The notes beneath the pieces were generated by a model, which had not been told where the DNA came from, made no database searches, and was given only the letters and a program-made list of their open reading frames with translations. This document shows, in pieces, positions 62,495-64,000 of a DNA stretch of 64,000 nt. Source of the stretch: Caballeronia sordidicola (GTDB taxonomy: Bacteria; Pseudomonadota; Gammaproteobacteria; Burkholderiales; Burkholderiaceae). The stretch spans positions 1 through 64,000 of the forward strand of contig NZ_MTHB01000076.1 of assembly GCF_002220365.1 (NCBI RefSeq), given 5' to 3'. The position numbers and the translations under genes were made by a program. How positions within the stretch are numbered: the stretch's first letter is position 1; each line of letters opens with the position of its first letter.

Positions 62495-63751
62495 TTACAT
62501 CAGCTTGGCGAGGTCTTGCTTTGACGCGGGCTGAACATTTTCCTTCGACGACTTCTGCGCGCCGCCCGTACCCGTACCCGAACTGCCTTCGTTCGCTTCG
62601 ATAATGCGGGCGATCTCGGCGTCGGCCTGATCACCGTACTTGGCGAACACGTCGGTCTGGTACACGGTGTTCGGTGCGGTGCCGAGCTGGCCGCCGTTTT
62701 CGTCCTTGATCGTCACGTCCACGTTCATCGACAAACCGATGCGCAGCGGATGTTTCTCAAGTTCCTGCGGGTCAAGTCCGATCCGCACCGGCAGACGCTG
62801 CACGACCTTGATCCAGTTGCCGGTTGCGTTTTGCGCCGGCAGCAGCGAGAACGCCGAGCCCGTGCCTGCCGAGAAGCCGATCACCTTGCCGTGGAACACG
62901 ACGCCGGAGCCATACACGTCGGCGGTGAGTTCAACCGGCTGGCCAATGCGCATGTGCGTGAGCTGCACTTCCTTGAAGTTGGCATCGACCCATACGCCGT
63001 TCAGCGGCACGATTGCCATCAGCGGATTACCCGGCGAGACGCGCTGGCCGACCTGCACGGAACGCTTCGCGACGTAACCCGTCACGGGCGCCGGCATGGT
63101 GTTGCGTGCGTAGTTGATGTACGAATCGCGGACCTTCGCGGCAGCGGCGAGCACATTCGGATGGCTGGCGATGGTCGTGTTCGATGTCAGCGAACGGTTC
63201 GACTGCAATTCCTGTTGCGCCGCGTTGAGCGATGCCTGCGCACCGCGCACAGCGTCCTTGGCGTGCGAGATTTCTTCGCCCGAGACTGCGCCCGTCTGGG
63301 CAATCGTCATGCGGCGGCGCAAGTCGTCCTGTGCACGCGAGAGATCCGACTGACGCAGCGCGACTTGCGCGGCGTACTGGTTGTCGTTGACGAACAACGT
63401 GCGCACCTGGCGCACCGTCTGCGCGAGATTCGCTTCGGCCTGATCGAGCGCGACCTTGGAGTCGGCGGGGTCGAGTACGACGAGGGGATCGCCCATCTTC
63501 ACTGTTTGCGTGTCGTCGGCGTTCACCGAGATCACCGTGCCGACCACTTGCGGCGTGATCTGCACGATATTGCCGTTCACGTAAGCGTCATCCGTGCTTT
63601 GGTGGAAACGCGCGATCAGGAAGTAGTACAGCCCGTAAGCGATAGCCGCGATGATCACGACCAGCACGATCAGGCTCATCAGCACCCGGCGCTTGGTGTT
63701 GTTGGTTTTTGGCGCCGGCGCTGCCGCGGCGTTTTGTTGAGGGTCGCTCAT
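62495..63751 (-). CDS. emrA: EmrA/HlyD-type periplasmic adaptor
   Basis: 418 residues: one N-terminal membrane helix (about 24-46, RRVLMSLIVLVVIIAAIAYGLYYFLI), the lipoyl-like barrel (DDAYVNGNIVQITPQVVGTVISVNADDTQTVKMGDPLVVLDPADSKVALDQAEANL), a coiled-coil hairpin and a beta-barrel C-terminus (LPVRIGLDPQELEKHPLRIGLSMNVDVTIKD). The last 40 residues are Ser/Gly/Lys-rich. It links EmrB to the outer-membrane factor upstream. Confidence 0.92.
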   Translation of the reverse strand: MSDPQQNAAAAPAPKTNNTKRRVLMSLIVLVVIIAAIAYGLYYFLIARFHQSTDDAYVNGNIVQITPQVVGTVISVNADDTQTVKMGDPLVVLDPADSKVALDQAEANLAQTVRQVRTLFVNDNQYAAQVALRQSDLSRAQDDLRRRMTIAQTGAVSGEEISHAKDAVRGAQASLNAAQQELQSNRSLTSNTTIASHPNVLAAAAKVRDSYINYARNTMPAPVTGYVAKRSVQVGQRVSPGNPLMAIVPLNGVWVDANFKEVQLTHMRIGQPVELTADVYGSGVVFHGKVIGFSAGTGSAFSLLPAQNATGNWIKVVQRLPVRIGLDPQELEKHPLRIGLSMNVDVTIKDENGGQLGTAPNTVYQTDVFAKYGDQADAEIARIIEANEGSSGTGTGGAQKSSKENVQPASKQDLAKLM

Positions 63752-63793
63752 GAATGGCTCCGTATTCTCTGTCTTGGGTTGCTGCTAGTCGAT

Positions 63794-64000
63794 TCAGTTA
63801 GCTGTCTTGGACGCAGTCGACGCGGTCTGCGACGGTGCGATTTTCGACGTTTGCCCGTCGATGGCCAGGTTCGTGTCCGCGGCGTCGAAACCTCCGCCTA
63901 GCGCCTTGATGAGACCCAGTTGCAGGTCACGGCGCTTCATGCGCAGATTCGTCACGGTCTGCTCGTTCGCCAACCGGTTCTGATCGGCGGTGAGCACTTG
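63794..64000 (-). CDS. Outer-membrane efflux protein (C-terminal end; continues off window)
   Basis: About 68 C-terminal residues: TADQNRLANEQTVTNLRMKRRDLQLGLIKALGGGF is the final coiled-coil helix of NodT/TolC-type outer-membrane factors, followed by a Ser/Thr-rich tail. It is the first gene of the tripartite efflux operon; its start and lipobox are beyond base 64000. Confidence 0.85.
   Translation of the reverse strand, partial: QVLTADQNRLANEQTVTNLRMKRRDLQLGLIKALGGGFDAADTNLAIDGQTSKIAPSQTASTASKTAN

Overview
The window is a chromosomal segment of a Burkholderiaceae beta-proteobacterium, most likely Caballeronia or Paraburkholderia. The assignment rests on high GC, the order thrS-infC-rpmI-rplT-pheS-pheT-ihfA-merR, an IHF-alpha with a long N-terminal extension, a DUF2844/DUF3443 lipoprotein pair, and a compact pcaIJFBDC operon with a divergent IclR-type regulator. 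No species call is possible from sequence reading alone. There are no rRNA genes, CRISPR arrays, integrases or prophage genes.

Layout. 1-5.6 kb: lipid and acyl-CoA metabolism (ETF-ubiquinone oxidoreductase fragment, SDR, thioesterase, PAS-LuxR regulator, 3-oxoacid CoA-transferase scoAB, alpha/beta hydrolase, RidA). 5.6-16.4 kb: core stringent-response and translation block (relA, tRNA-Val, thrS, infC with an ATC start, rpmI, rplT, pheST, ihfA, merR). 16.4-30.4 kb: accessory region with a Gfo/Idh/MocA oxidoreductase, VOC protein, truncated MFS gene, NIPSNAP protein, a complete branched-chain-amino-acid-type ABC importer whose LivM and LivG are fused, and a divergent FAD amine dehydrogenase plus a maleate isomerase/Asp-Glu racemase family protein, then tRNA-Pro. 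30.5-38.9 kb: three regulators and the protocatechuate branch of the beta-ketoadipate pathway. 39-50.3 kb: envelope proteins and small unknowns (DUF3443/DUF2844, bamC, a candidate structured RNA, a small His/Met-rich secreted protein under a perfect RstA-type box, YdcF, an IS5-type N-terminal fragment, LysR, aminotransferase). 50.7-60.8 kb: core block scpB-rluB and rimP-nusA-infB-rbfA-truB. 60.9-64 kb: an EmrAB/outer-membrane-factor tripartite efflux operon running off the window.

How the genes work together. The pca genes convert beta-carboxymuconate to succinyl-CoA and acetyl-CoA; the ring-cleavage genes pcaGH are not here. The divergent liv/dehydrogenase/racemase cluster looks like one import-and-oxidation module for an unusual amino acid, with a strong palindromic operator between its two halves. 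rimP-nusA-infB is preceded by a promoter and a terminator-like hairpin typical of attenuated control.

The most unusual signals are: a run of hairpins ending in an intrinsic terminator upstream of a YgiN-type gene (candidate ncRNA or riboswitch, 42905-43116); an 11-bp triplicate repeat that puts a DUF2784 gene out of frame and would restore it at one or four copies; a perfect RstA-type box upstream of an acid-shock-like small protein; and at least ten unrelated 8-14 bp tandem arrays, several of which start in the stop codon of a gene. All calls come from reading the sequence; no database search was possible.
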